31,625 nt of DNA, taken from IMG/VR virus record IMGVR_UViG_3300046820_000453, positions 1-31,625 of that record; one strand, written 5' to 3'. Positions within the stretch are counted from its first letter, which is position 1; each line of letters begins with the position of its first letter. Origin of the DNA: a virus. Position numbers and translations under genes: made by a program. A model generated the notes under the pieces. The model worked only from the letters and a program-made list of their open reading frames with translations. It ran no database searches and was not told the origin of the DNA. Positions 6,836-13,840 of this stretch are shown piece by piece.

Positions 6836-7684
6836 TTAAGTACCCCATTCATTTTTAAATAACGGAACTTGCAGTCTGTCACTGTATCTAAAACCATGTT
6901 TCATTGCTAGTTCTGCTACACGACGATTGTTTAGTGTGTAAACACTTTCAACTCCACCTACTGGCATTAGATAAATTGGACCACGGAATCCGTTTTCACG
7001 ATAAATGTCAACTGTTTCCAATGCTTCTTCTGCATCTTCTTCAGTTGCAATTACAAACTTGAGATATGTATAACCAATTTCTTCATATTCGCAAACAACC
7101 TCAGGAAGAATTGCTTCATGTCTTTCTTCTCCTGAACAACTTAGCTTGGCACTTACACTAAATGTAACTTCACGCTGTGGGTCTTGGTTGACCCAGTGTT
7201 GTAAAAAGTTGTGTAAGTCGCCTGTTAGGCGCTGAGTTCCATTTGTTTCAAATGTAATCTCTTTTAGGTTACGCATATTTGGGTGTATTAGTAAGTCTTC
7301 GTATGCACGTTGCCAACCTAGTAGCGGCTCGCCACCTGTAATAACCAAGTGTTCATCTGCCCAAGAACCATAAGGAAGTATTTCCATAATGCGTTCAACG
7401 ATGGCATCACTTTCTAGCATTGGACTAAGATCTTTGAATCTTGGATCCCAACTTGCGTAACTGTCACAGCCTGTACTAACAAGTGGCAGTTCTTCATAGG
7501 ATTTAAATTCTCCAACTCTTGCGGCAATGGCTTCAACTTCTTTGCTTAGTTCACCTTTGGGCATACCAAAGCCAGCACATTTAAAGTTACAGCCAAATGT
7601 ACGTAAGAAAACAGAAGGAACACCCATATAGCGTCCTTCACCTTGTATGCTGTAAAACAGCTCTGCGATTTTAATTTTACTCAT
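6836..7684 (-). CDS. queE: 7-carboxy-7-deazaguanine synthase (QueE), variant radical SAM motif
   Basis: A 282-residue radical-SAM enzyme converting 6-carboxytetrahydropterin to 7-carboxy-7-deazaguanine. Family signatures are the N-terminal EIFYSIQGEG-type segment (here ELFYSIQGEGRYMGVPSVFL), GCN at the first cysteine (C32), CDS with the third cysteine (C73), and TGGEP (116-120). The iron-sulfur ligands are unusually spaced: C32, C36, then C73, a CX3CX36C pattern with an insertion between second and third cysteines. It has no leader: the ATG is essentially at the predicted transcription start. It belongs with folE, queD and dpdA in a DNA-modification pathway. Confidence 0.88.
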   Translation of the reverse strand: MSKIKIAELFYSIQGEGRYMGVPSVFLRTFGCNFKCAGFGMPKGELSKEVEAIAARVGEFKSYEELPLVSTGCDSYASWDPRFKDLSPMLESDAIVERIMEILPYGSWADEHLVITGGEPLLGWQRAYEDLLIHPNMRNLKEITFETNGTQRLTGDLHNFLQHWVNQDPQREVTFSVSAKLSCSGEERHEAILPEVVCEYEEIGYTYLKFVIATEEDAEEALETVDIYRENGFRGPIYLMPVGGVESVYTLNNRRVAELAMKHGFRYSDRLQVPLFKNEWGT

Positions 7685-7690
7685 ATTAAT

Positions 7691-7719
7691 ATTATATTAT
7701 AAAAAATTATAAAAGTCAA
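7691..7719 (-). promoter_or_regulatory. Sigma70-type promoter directly abutting queE
   Basis: TTGACT (7719-7714) and TATAAT (7696-7691) are separated by 17 bases. The start codon begins at 7684, seven bases after the -10 box, where transcription should begin. No Shine-Dalgarno site is present between box and ATG, so the promoter would make a leaderless queE mRNA. The -35 box overlaps the end of the upstream 69-residue gene. Confidence 0.75.
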
Positions 7720-7925
7720 ATTCTATCTGAAAGTAAAATTTGACACAACCTTTGGTCTTTCTCTGATTCAAATTCAAAAATCATATGATCCGTAAACGGT
7801 CTGTACATGAATCTATTACCAGGTAAACCAAATACTTCAAGAACCATAGCACATGTTTCATTCCACCAAATATTACCTTGACCAGTATGCCAATTTATTT
7901 TTACTTGATGTTTGAATGTTTTCAT
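7716..7925 (-). CDS. Small conserved phage protein, 69 aa
   Basis: A 69-residue protein with several aromatic residues (WHTGQGNIWWNETCAMVLEV) and a central FGLPGNRF motif followed by an FEF...K....L terminus. Comparable short proteins with a WNE.CA....FGLPG.R core are found in T4-like marine phages (from memory), with no known function. It starts in an ATGA overlap with the carboxypeptidase stop. Confidence 0.65.
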   Translation of the reverse strand: MKTFKHQVKINWHTGQGNIWWNETCAMVLEVFGLPGNRFMYRPFTDHMIFEFESEKDQRLCQILLSDRI

Positions 7926-8686
7926 ATCTTTTGTAAAATATCTTTTGTAATTTCTGCTCTATGATTAGAATTCTTTGCACCTAATACTACTACAATATAT
8001 TTTTGATCATTTTTCTCAACTGTTATTGCAAGACAAAATCCAGCGGCATAAGTGAAACCAGTTTTACTTGCAGTGATATTATCAAATTCATTAAGTAGTT
8101 TTCTATTTGTATTTTCCAAAGTAATAATTTTAGTTCTATTACTTTTTGGTATTTCGAACGACGCTTCTTTCCTAGCACTGTTGTTAGTAATAAAATTATA
8201 TTTAGAAGCATTGGACATCATAATACCAACATCATCTACTGTAGAAATATTTCCTTTGTTTAATCCTGTTGGATCAACAAATACAGTATGTTTCATTCCT
8301 AAATTTTTAGCTTTAGTGTTCATTGCTTTAATAAACATTTTCCTACCACCTGGGTAACTTTCAGCTAATGTCTCTGCCGCACCATTATCACTTCTAACCA
8401 ACATTGCAGTTAATAATTCCTTTTTAGTATATAACTTCTTAGGAAGTTTACTGCTTTCTTTGTCTGACATATAATATGTGGCGTCCAAATATGTTTTATA
8501 ATCTAAAGCTACCATAGCTGTCATTAATTTTGTTAGACTAGCAATAGGTCTTTGATCATAATTTCTAGCTATTATTTGATATGCTTCTGTGTCATTATAC
8601 AAAAGAATAGACGGCTCTTTGCTTTTCTTTGCAAAAACGGATATTGGGGATAACAGTAAAATAACTGTTAAAAACAAAATACGCAT
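7922..8686 (-). CDS. Secreted D-alanyl-D-alanine carboxypeptidase (S11 family)
   Basis: A 254-residue serine D,D-carboxypeptidase of the PBP5/DacA family (peptidase S11). All three active-site motifs are intact: SLTK (50-53), SDN (99-101) and KTG (208-210). The N-terminus is a signal peptide (basic MR, hydrophobic core, cleavage probably after VFA at residue 19), so it should act in the periplasm, trimming the terminal D-Ala from stem peptides. It lacks the C-terminal beta domain and membrane anchor of host PBP5 enzymes (about 400 residues). No clear ribosome binding site precedes it. Possible roles are altering peptidoglycan during infection, lysis or exclusion (inference). Confidence 0.85.
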   Translation of the reverse strand: MRILFLTVILLLSPISVFAKKSKEPSILLYNDTEAYQIIARNYDQRPIASLTKLMTAMVALDYKTYLDATYYMSDKESSKLPKKLYTKKELLTAMLVRSDNGAAETLAESYPGGRKMFIKAMNTKAKNLGMKHTVFVDPTGLNKGNISTVDDVGIMMSNASKYNFITNNSARKEASFEIPKSNRTKIITLENTNRKLLNEFDNITASKTGFTYAAGFCLAITVEKNDQKYIVVVLGAKNSNHRAEITKDILQKI

Positions 8687-8704
8687 TAAATTTAGATATT
8701 TGGT

Positions 8705-8905
8705 TTATGATTTTCTAACAGACGTGCAACTGTCATTCCAGATTTCTTGAGCATGTTTTTGATATTCCTCAAGATCCCAATCTCGTTTAGCTTTAGCAAG
8801 CTCTTCTTCATTTAGACCATGCCAACCAATACACTTGCCTGTGGGACTACGACCGCATCCACAGTTACCAAATTCTTCTTTGTTTTCTTTAACTCTTACT
8901 TGCAT
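8705..8905 (-). CDS. Small CDGSH-like iron-sulfur protein candidate
   Basis: A 66-residue protein with a Cys/His cluster C15-x-C17-x7-C25-x3-H29 within CGCGRSPTGKCIGWHG. This closely resembles the 2Fe-2S ligand pattern of CDGSH (mitoNEET-type) proteins, C-x-C-x8-C-x3-H, but is one residue shorter and has IGW instead of DG(S/A). The rest is a charged helix (about 31-60). It may bind an Fe-S cluster or zinc. GGAAA nine bases before the ATG supports the start, and it overlaps the end of the HIT gene. Confidence 0.6.
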   Translation of the reverse strand: MQVRVKENKEEFGNCGCGRSPTGKCIGWHGLNEEELAKAKRDWDLEEYQKHAQEIWNDSCTSVRKS

Positions 8906-9284
8906 TTTTATAATTTCCTTTTTCTGGTATTACGTGTCTAACACCGCCTGTAGGATCTTCCATATCACCAGTACGACGAGGGATAAGATGCACATGTGGC
9001 CAGCCAACTGTTTGACCTGCAGATTTTCCGTAATTGAAACCTACGTTAAATCCATCACATTCTCCAGCCTCAACCATTTTCATACCATCACGAACTGCAC
9101 TTTCAAATGCGTCCATTAATACTGCAACTGTATTATATTTAGGCACAAACAACAAGTGACCATCAGTTACTGGATACTTATCGTAAAAAACTTTTACGTG
9201 AAAATCCTCTTCTAGCAAGTTATCCCAAGGAGCTTCACTGTCCTCAATAAAAGGAGGCTGATTCAACATTACATTTTCACGCAT
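8889..9284 (-). CDS. HIT-family nucleotide hydrolase/transferase
   Basis: About 131 residues. The HIT signature reads GQTVGWPHVHLIPRR with the catalytic His pair at 97 and 99; the first histidine of the classic HxHxH is replaced by Trp, a form I recall in other bacterial and phage HIT proteins. A C-terminal MEDPTGGVRHVIP segment is also typical. HIT proteins hydrolyse nucleotide phosphoramidates, dinucleoside polyphosphates or sulfates. I prefer the start MRENVML at 9284, with GGTGGA upstream and an eight-base overlap with the phosphoribosyltransferase stop, over an earlier in-frame ATG at 9305 that lacks a binding site. Confidence 0.8.
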   Translation of the reverse strand: MRENVMLNQPPFIEDSEAPWDNLLEEDFHVKVFYDKYPVTDGHLLFVPKYNTVAVLMDAFESAVRDGMKMVEAGECDGFNVGFNYGKSAGQTVGWPHVHLIPRRTGDMEDPTGGVRHVIPEKGNYKNASKS

Positions 9285-9837
9285 TTTTAGTCCACCATTC
9301 TTCATAAGGAAATTCTATCCAAACATCATTTTCTGCTTTATTAACTTCCATACCAGTGTAATCCATTTTTACATTACACTTACTGGACAAGTTATCAACA
9401 ATAACAGCAAATCTTACATTGTTGTTCCAAACATTATTCCATGCTTCGTCAGATGGCAAACATCCGCTAGGCCAATCATTTAACAACCAATTAAAAGTAG
9501 CACCGCTATCATTAATGTCGTCAACTATAAGAATATTTTTCTTATAAGTTGCATCACTTCTTTTGTCGATGCCTTTTTGCATTTCCATAGGAATGTATCC
9601 AAATGCTTCTTCTGCCATCCACAAGTTGCTTTCTGGACCGTTATCACTGTCACGTAAACTTATTTTTAAAGTTTCACATCTAACATCAAAGTAGTGACTG
9701 ATCATAACTGCTGGTAGTAGACCACCACGAGTTATGCCTACAATATAATCTGGACGCCAGTTACTTGCAGTAATGTCTCTGCAAATTTTAGCAACTAGCC
9801 CTTTAAATTGATTATTATCAATTATGAGCTTGTTCAT
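9277..9837 (-). CDS. Phosphoribosyltransferase-like protein (PRT type I fold)
   Basis: A 186-residue protein with the type I phosphoribosyltransferase signature: hydrophobic strand, two acidic residues and a glycine turn in NILIVDDINDSGATF (101-115), plus the upstream PPi loop region IVGITRGGLLPA (32-43). Members bind PRPP and salvage purine or pyrimidine bases. The substrate hood differs from hypoxanthine and orotate enzymes, so the base is unknown; given the neighbouring 7-deazaguanine genes, a modified base is conceivable (inference). AAAGGA precedes the ATG inside the end of the cupin gene. Confidence 0.8.
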   Translation of the reverse strand: MNKLIIDNNQFKGLVAKICRDITASNWRPDYIVGITRGGLLPAVMISHYFDVRCETLKISLRDSDNGPESNLWMAEEAFGYIPMEMQKGIDKRSDATYKKNILIVDDINDSGATFNWLLNDWPSGCLPSDEAWNNVWNNNVRFAVIVDNLSSKCNVKMDYTGMEVNKAENDVWIEFPYEEWWTKNA

Positions 9838-10294
9838 ATTTTTCCTTTAAATATTGATCATTTTGGATCCAGTTATTCTTAACTAGAAATCCCCATTCTC
9901 TTTTTTGTGGACCTGGCATGAACAACGTCCAAGGAGTAACATCAGGTTTTAACTCAATCCTGTGGTAACTGTATGCACTACAAATACGGAAGTGACCTGG
10001 ACCACGCCAGTGTTTTTCTTCACCAATCATCTTACCCTTGCCGTCAAATAGCGGAGTCCATTCGTAGTATCCGCCTTTAAGGATTAGTGTAGCGTAAGGC
10101 CATGGATGATCATGAACATCACCTGGATCTCCTTTATGAAATTTATGTAAGAACACATTAAAAGGAAATGTTTTTCGATCCTTTAAGAAAAGATAATAGC
10201 GTGTTAAAAGTGGCTCGTCACAAGTACGGTCCATAATAACACGCTTACGATCATGTCGTTCTAAAAAGTTAAGGAATCGTTCGGTGAGCCTCAT
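9818..10294 (-). CDS. Cupin-like phage protein
   Basis: About 158 residues. The core reads like a cupin barrel: a metal-binding GDVHDHPWPYATLILKGGY segment, a later H in YSYHRIEL, and a GFLVKNNWI strand. Cupins of this type may bind Fe or Zn and act as dioxygenases, isomerases or simple ligand binders; no substrate can be named. The start MRLTERF at 10294 has AAGGA nine bases upstream and overlaps the 58-residue gene. An earlier in-frame ATG at 10318 has no binding site. It is followed closely by the phosphoribosyltransferase and HIT genes. Confidence 0.65.
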   Translation of the reverse strand: MRLTERFLNFLERHDRKRVIMDRTCDEPLLTRYYLFLKDRKTFPFNVFLHKFHKGDPGDVHDHPWPYATLILKGGYYEWTPLFDGKGKMIGEEKHWRGPGHFRICSAYSYHRIELKPDVTPWTLFMPGPQKREWGFLVKNNWIQNDQYLKEKYEQAHN

Positions 10295-10445
10295 TGTTGT
10301 CTTCCTTACAAAGTTCATAAACAGTTTTAAATTGTTCCCATGCTTTTTTAAGTGCAGGGAACTCGTTACACATCACTCCCAACTCTACTGCTTTGATGTT
10401 GTACTCTAAATAGTATTTGTGTTGAGTGTCAAAGTCTACGTTCAT
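10269..10445 (-). CDS. Small helical phage protein, 58 aa
   Basis: A 58-residue ORF filling what otherwise looks like a gap between folE and the cupin gene. Its ATG overlaps the folE stop as ATGA, and its 3' end overlaps the start of the cupin gene. The protein (MNVDFDTQHKYYLEYN... ALKKAWEQFKTVYELC) is amphipathic helix-rich and has normal phage composition. Short proteins with an LPALK.AW..F core are common in T4-like marine phages (from memory). Function unknown. Tight packing supports reality. Confidence 0.6.
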   Translation of the reverse strand: MNVDFDTQHKYYLEYNIKAVELGVMCNEFPALKKAWEQFKTVYELCKEDNNEAHRTIP

Positions 10446-11215
10446 CGCGGAGCAAACTCTTGCTGAAGTTTAATATTGTCAAAGAATTCTTTCTTTGCAC
10501 CTGGATCAGTTTTAAATGTACCAGTTAACACTGTAGTTTGCGTTAATGAACTGTGTGCCATAATGCCACGATTCTCACAACATCCATGTGTTGCTTGAAT
10601 ATAAACTGCTACGTTTTCTGAGTTGGTTGCTTTGCTGATTTCCCTAGCAATGTCATTACAAAGTTCCTCCTGGAGAGTACCTCGTCTTGCACACCACTGT
10701 GCGATGCGTGTGTACTTACTGAGTCCGATAAGTTTCTCAGCGGCAATAATGCCAATATAAGCAACGCCAGTAACGGGTTGGTGATGATGGCTACACATAC
10801 TGCGAAGCTCACTACGAACAACCAACATACCTTCGTAACGGTCCTGCGAGTCGTTTGGAAATGCGGTTGCGTCTGGTCCTGGTTCATATCTTCCTGCCAT
10901 TATTTCATTAAAGTACATTTTAGCAAGACGTCTTGCAGTACCTTTACTATTAGGATCGTTTTCACGATCAATGAGTAACCTATCGAGAACAGTTTCAAAA
11001 GCCTCTGTTGCTTCGTCAATTAATCGTTCTTTATCTTGCTCTCTAACATAATCACTAATATTGTCGCCTGCCCAAAAACGTTTACCTTCACGTTTCATTT
11101 TAAAGCGAAGAAAGTCACCTAAGTACTTGCCTTCTTGATAGCCGCCGTCACCTGCCATTGCATCCAAGGCAGTTTCTTCTTCGTCATGGCTTACATATAC
11201 TTTGTTATATACCAA
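10442..11215 (-). CDS. folE: GTP cyclohydrolase I (FolE)
   Basis: A 257-residue tunnelling-fold enzyme converting GTP to 7,8-dihydroneopterin triphosphate, the first step to 7-deazaguanines (and folates). Zinc and active-site motifs are RSMCSHHHQPVTG (C141, H144; the family's CEHH), GLSKYTRIAQWCARRG (164-179), LQEELCNDIA and ATHGCCENRG (H210, C212/C213). Length exceeds the E. coli enzyme (222) because of an N-terminal extension of about 40 residues. It has its own promoter and overlaps the 58-residue gene. With QueD, QueE and DpdA in the window it most likely feeds DNA modification. Confidence 0.88.
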   Translation of the reverse strand: MVYNKVYVSHDEEETALDAMAGDGGYQEGKYLGDFLRFKMKREGKRFWAGDNISDYVREQDKERLIDEATEAFETVLDRLLIDRENDPNSKGTARRLAKMYFNEIMAGRYEPGPDATAFPNDSQDRYEGMLVVRSELRSMCSHHHQPVTGVAYIGIIAAEKLIGLSKYTRIAQWCARRGTLQEELCNDIAREISKATNSENVAVYIQATHGCCENRGIMAHSSLTQTTVLTGTFKTDPGAKKEFFDNIKLQQEFAPR

Positions 11216-11243
11216 TTTTAATTCTCCAATTCAATACAATATA

Positions 11244-11272
11244 ATTGTAACATTATTTAGGATCAAAGTCAA
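11244..11272 (-). promoter_or_regulatory. Sigma70-type promoter for folE
   Basis: TTGACT (11272-11267) and TACAAT (11249-11244) are separated by 17 bases; the -10 box differs from consensus at one position. The -35 box overlaps the end of the 103-residue gene. The leader carries a GGAGA binding site before the folE ATG at 11215. Confidence 0.75.
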
Positions 11273-11580
11273 TTCCTCAAAGATTCCATGGTAATTATTT
11301 TACCAATTTCTTTACCCAAATCTTTGTCATCGGTAATAATATAAAGACCGTTTGTGTGACGATCAGTTCGACGGTCATACTGATTAGTTTCAATAATTGT
11401 ACCACCACTTGCTTTATAAACTTTAAAGTTCATTCCATTAACATCAAATTTGCCACCAATTGATGCAACTGTACCAATACTGTTTCCAGCAAATGGATAT
11501 TTTTCAGCAGTTTTAGTAGGAATGTCTTCTACCATTAATTTTTCAGCACGTTTTAGAATCCATCTGTTTAACCACTTCAT
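11269..11580 (-). CDS. Hypothetical phage protein, 103 aa
   Basis: A 103-residue protein of unknown function. A basic amphipathic N-terminal helix (MKWLNRWILKRAEKLM) might associate with a membrane or another protein (inference). A beta-rich middle follows (YPFAGNSIGTVASIGGKFDV) and a C-terminal helix (DKDLGKEIGKIITMESL). It starts in an ATGA overlap with the glycosyltransferase stop, so the two are probably cotranslated. Confidence 0.65.
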   Translation of the reverse strand: MKWLNRWILKRAEKLMVEDIPTKTAEKYPFAGNSIGTVASIGGKFDVNGMNFKVYKASGGTIIETNQYDRRTDRHTNGLYIITDDKDLGKEIGKIITMESLRN

Positions 11581-12647
11581 TTAATGATCTCCAATAAATT
11601 ATTAGCACTAAAGAAGTTTAGTGTTAAGTCTTGTGCTTGATTACGAATCTTTGATAAGCGCGATTCGTAATTATCCATGTGTTTGATAATTTCCATACAA
11701 AGTTCTTGTCTATATACAGTATATGATTCAAAACTTTCTGTCCATTTGCTAGGATACTTAAATGTATCGTAATACATTTCTGTATAACTTAAACGATCTG
11801 GAACCATAGGAATAGCATCTACAATAGCACCTTCATAGCAAGATATGCCTAGTGTCTCTTGTAGGTTTGCACTAAACACCATCTTTGCTTCACCTAGCAA
11901 GTTATGATATTCATTCTTAGTCAGTTGTTGGTCTTGACAAACAATGAACTCATATTGTGGCAAGTGCTCTTTTAAATCTCTAAAAATTTCAACTTGCTTT
12001 TCAGGGGCGATACGATGTGGGAATAGTATAAGGTCACGCTTCTTCATATTTTTATATTGATTTAGCGTAGAGTCCATATATTCCATTGGCCAACCTGTGC
12101 GTACAAACTTGTTGTCGTGCTGTGTATAGTTTGGACCATACATACCGTCAAACAAATTCTTATCAAACATTTCAATATGAAATTGCGTAGCAAAGTAGTT
12201 GTGATCAAACGCATGGAAATAACTTTTCTCTGCGTGTCTAACCCAAGGCTTGTTACCAACTAAGCGTCCTAAAAAGTCTTGTGGATCATAACTGCCAGCA
12301 TGCCATAAGCCATGTGTAACTACTGGAATATTCAGTAGTTCACTCATGTACTTTAAGTTTATGATACCTGGGTGCCAAGCATCAGTAAAGATAAAGTGAT
12401 CGCCGGCATGAACGGCTCCGTTGCAAAATAAGCGACCCAGTTGCTCGACTTGTGCAGACTTATATATATTGGTACCACCAAAATTAAGGAAAGCACCAGG
12501 AGTAGTGGCTGTAGGAATATCCGTAGGGCCAGATATAATTTGAACATTGTGTCCTGCCTTTCTAAGCAAAAAAGGTACATGGGCCTTCCATTGACCCGTG
12601 TACCTTGTTTCGACAGCTTCTAAATCAACGAGAAAAACGTTCGCCAT
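11577..12647 (-). CDS. Glycosyltransferase, GT4-like (GT-B fold)
   Basis: About 356 residues. The C-terminal half has features of GT-B glycosyltransferases: a strand with FPHRIAPEKQVEIF (donor-site basic residues), FIVCQDQQLT, and an EX7E-type motif ETLGISCYE (E264, E272) followed by IVDAIPMVP. The N-terminal half has the GQWKAHVPFLLRKAGHNV start typical of glycosyltransferase acceptor domains. It could glucosylate DNA bases, as in T-even phages, or cell-surface or virion molecules; the donor is unknown. The start MANVFLVDLE at 12647 is preferred: the longer frame to 12812 runs over the upstream gene. Confidence 0.75.
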   Translation of the reverse strand: MANVFLVDLEAVETRYTGQWKAHVPFLLRKAGHNVQIISGPTDIPTATTPGAFLNFGGTNIYKSAQVEQLGRLFCNGAVHAGDHFIFTDAWHPGIINLKYMSELLNIPVVTHGLWHAGSYDPQDFLGRLVGNKPWVRHAEKSYFHAFDHNYFATQFHIEMFDKNLFDGMYGPNYTQHDNKFVRTGWPMEYMDSTLNQYKNMKKRDLILFPHRIAPEKQVEIFRDLKEHLPQYEFIVCQDQQLTKNEYHNLLGEAKMVFSANLQETLGISCYEGAIVDAIPMVPDRLSYTEMYYDTFKYPSKWTESFESYTVYRQELCMEIIKHMDNYESRLSKIRNQAQDLTLNFFSANNLLEIIK

Positions 12648-12918
12648 TGTTTCTGTTCTCATAGCGAGGTTTGTTGCCTTGGTATGGCTTACGCTCGCCG
12701 TTATTGAATCTAGCGTTGCCATTCCTTCCTTGGAATCGATGACCGCCATTCTTTCGACGTACAAATTCTTTGTACTCTGGGGATTTATAAAGATGAGCTG
12801 GGTTAAACTCAATCAAGTTAAAACGGCAATAGTCTTGCCATGCTTCAAGGTCATCAAAAATTTTGACAACATCGGGACGATTTTCAAAATATTTGTAATC
12901 GTTGTAGTTCTTAGCCAT
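12625..12918 (-). CDS. Conserved phage protein with Arg/Asn/Gly-rich tail
   Basis: A 97-residue protein. Residues 1-50 form a conserved segment (DVVKIFDDLEAWQDYCRF, then FNPAHLY) that I recall from many T4-like cyanophage proteins of unknown function. Residues 55-97 are low complexity, rich in Arg, Asn and Gly (GGHRFQGRNGNARFNNGERK), like an RNA-binding RGG tail. Its end overlaps the glycosyltransferase start by 23 bases. A role in binding nucleic acid is plausible but unproven. Confidence 0.7.
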   Translation of the reverse strand: MAKNYNDYKYFENRPDVVKIFDDLEAWQDYCRFNLIEFNPAHLYKSPEYKEFVRRKNGGHRFQGRNGNARFNNGERKPYQGNKPRYENRNNGERFSR

Positions 12919-12938
12919 GATAGCTTTGCTTCCTTAAA

Positions 12939-13328
12939 TTAATATTTGATAAAAGAACCATTTTCTCCGTCTTCGGAGACCTCAATCCAAATCTCACGAC
13001 CTGGATACTTATTGGAGATAGCGTCAAACAAATCGCCTGACATCATCTCGCAACTCTTGTAGTCTAGTTGTAGTGTACCTTCTTTGTAAAGGTTTTCCAA
13101 CCAGCGTTTAAACTGAATAAACTCAATATCTCTATCATCGTGTGTAACACTGATCCAAACTTTAAAGTGGAAAATGTGACGATGCGGATAGCCTAGGAAA
13201 CTAACATCATATTCATCACCTGTAGCAAGTGCTGGATCTGTCAGTGCGGCTGGATACTTGTGCATACCTTCTTTGCGGAAGGTAACCCAAATCATTTTAT
13301 TAGGGCGAATGTCTTGTTTGATAATCAT
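12939..13328 (-). CDS. queD: QueD-like 6-carboxytetrahydropterin synthase
   Basis: A 129-residue tunnelling-fold protein of the 6-pyruvoyltetrahydropterin synthase/QueD family. Zinc ligands are recognisable: H23 in GMHKYPAA, and H49/H51 in GYPHRHIFHF (the family HGH). The C-terminal RELWIEVSE-type strand (here REIWIEVSEDGENGSF) supplies the substrate-binding Glu. The usual catalytic Cys a few residues before HxH is not seen; Leu45 stands about where it is expected. Its place beside folE, queE and dpdA supports the second step of deazaguanine synthesis. ATGA overlap with the preceding gene. Confidence 0.75.
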   Translation of the reverse strand: MIIKQDIRPNKMIWVTFRKEGMHKYPAALTDPALATGDEYDVSFLGYPHRHIFHFKVWISVTHDDRDIEFIQFKRWLENLYKEGTLQLDYKSCEMMSGDLFDAISNKYPGREIWIEVSEDGENGSFIKY

Positions 13329-13840
13329 GTTGGTGTATCTTGAGTATATTGATCCCAGTAAGTAAATTTATCTTTACTCATTAGGCTTTGGAGATGATGT
13401 GTCCATACACCTGGGTTTGTCTTACCCCAAGTAATGTCATCTAGTTTAAGTGTAGCATTATAGTTAAGTTGATTAATATAAGGTAATTTTACACTAATCA
13501 TAGGAACAAACCTAGGCCATTCGGAGTAACCGCTTTCGATAACTCCTTCAATATGTTCAACACCGAAGTCCAAACTAACCCAGTAGTCATTCTGCAAGCA
13601 AGTACGAATAACATCATCCCACGGAGCATACTCTTCCATGCTAATGCTCTTAGGATTAAAACTTTGGCTAGTACCGAAATAGATATGTGTAACGCCTGTT
13701 TCTTTAGCCTTGTCAAGTATTTCTTGAACCGGAGGAGTACCTACAACAAACAAAGTTTTCATACCATAACAAATGGTATGTTCAACTTCGTATCCTGTAA
13801 AATACACTACGGCTTGGCGTTCTTCTGTATTCAATCCCAT
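13325..13840 (-). CDS. Conserved phage protein next to queD, function unknown
   Basis: A 171-residue protein beginning YFTGYEVEHT after a short lead, then LFVVGTPPVQEILDKAKETGVTHIYFGTSQ and a C-terminal RFVPMISVKLPYINQLNYNATLKLDD segment. I recall homologues beside queD in T4-like marine phages. No catalytic motif is recognisable; alternating strands and helices suggest a TIM-barrel-like or alpha/beta fold (inference). Constant pairing with queD makes a role in deazaguanine handling plausible. AGAGG lies nine bases before the ATG. The gene overlaps both neighbours. Confidence 0.7.
   Translation of the reverse strand: MGLNTEERQAVVYFTGYEVEHTICYGMKTLFVVGTPPVQEILDKAKETGVTHIYFGTSQSFNPKSISMEEYAPWDDVIRTCLQNDYWVSLDFGVEHIEGVIESGYSEWPRFVPMISVKLPYINQLNYNATLKLDDITWGKTNPGVWTHHLQSLMSKDKFTYWDQYTQDTPT

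Noticed and set aside
7679-7725. preQ1 riboswitch in front of queE
   Set aside because: There is no leader: the promoter abuts the start codon, so no room exists for an aptamer.
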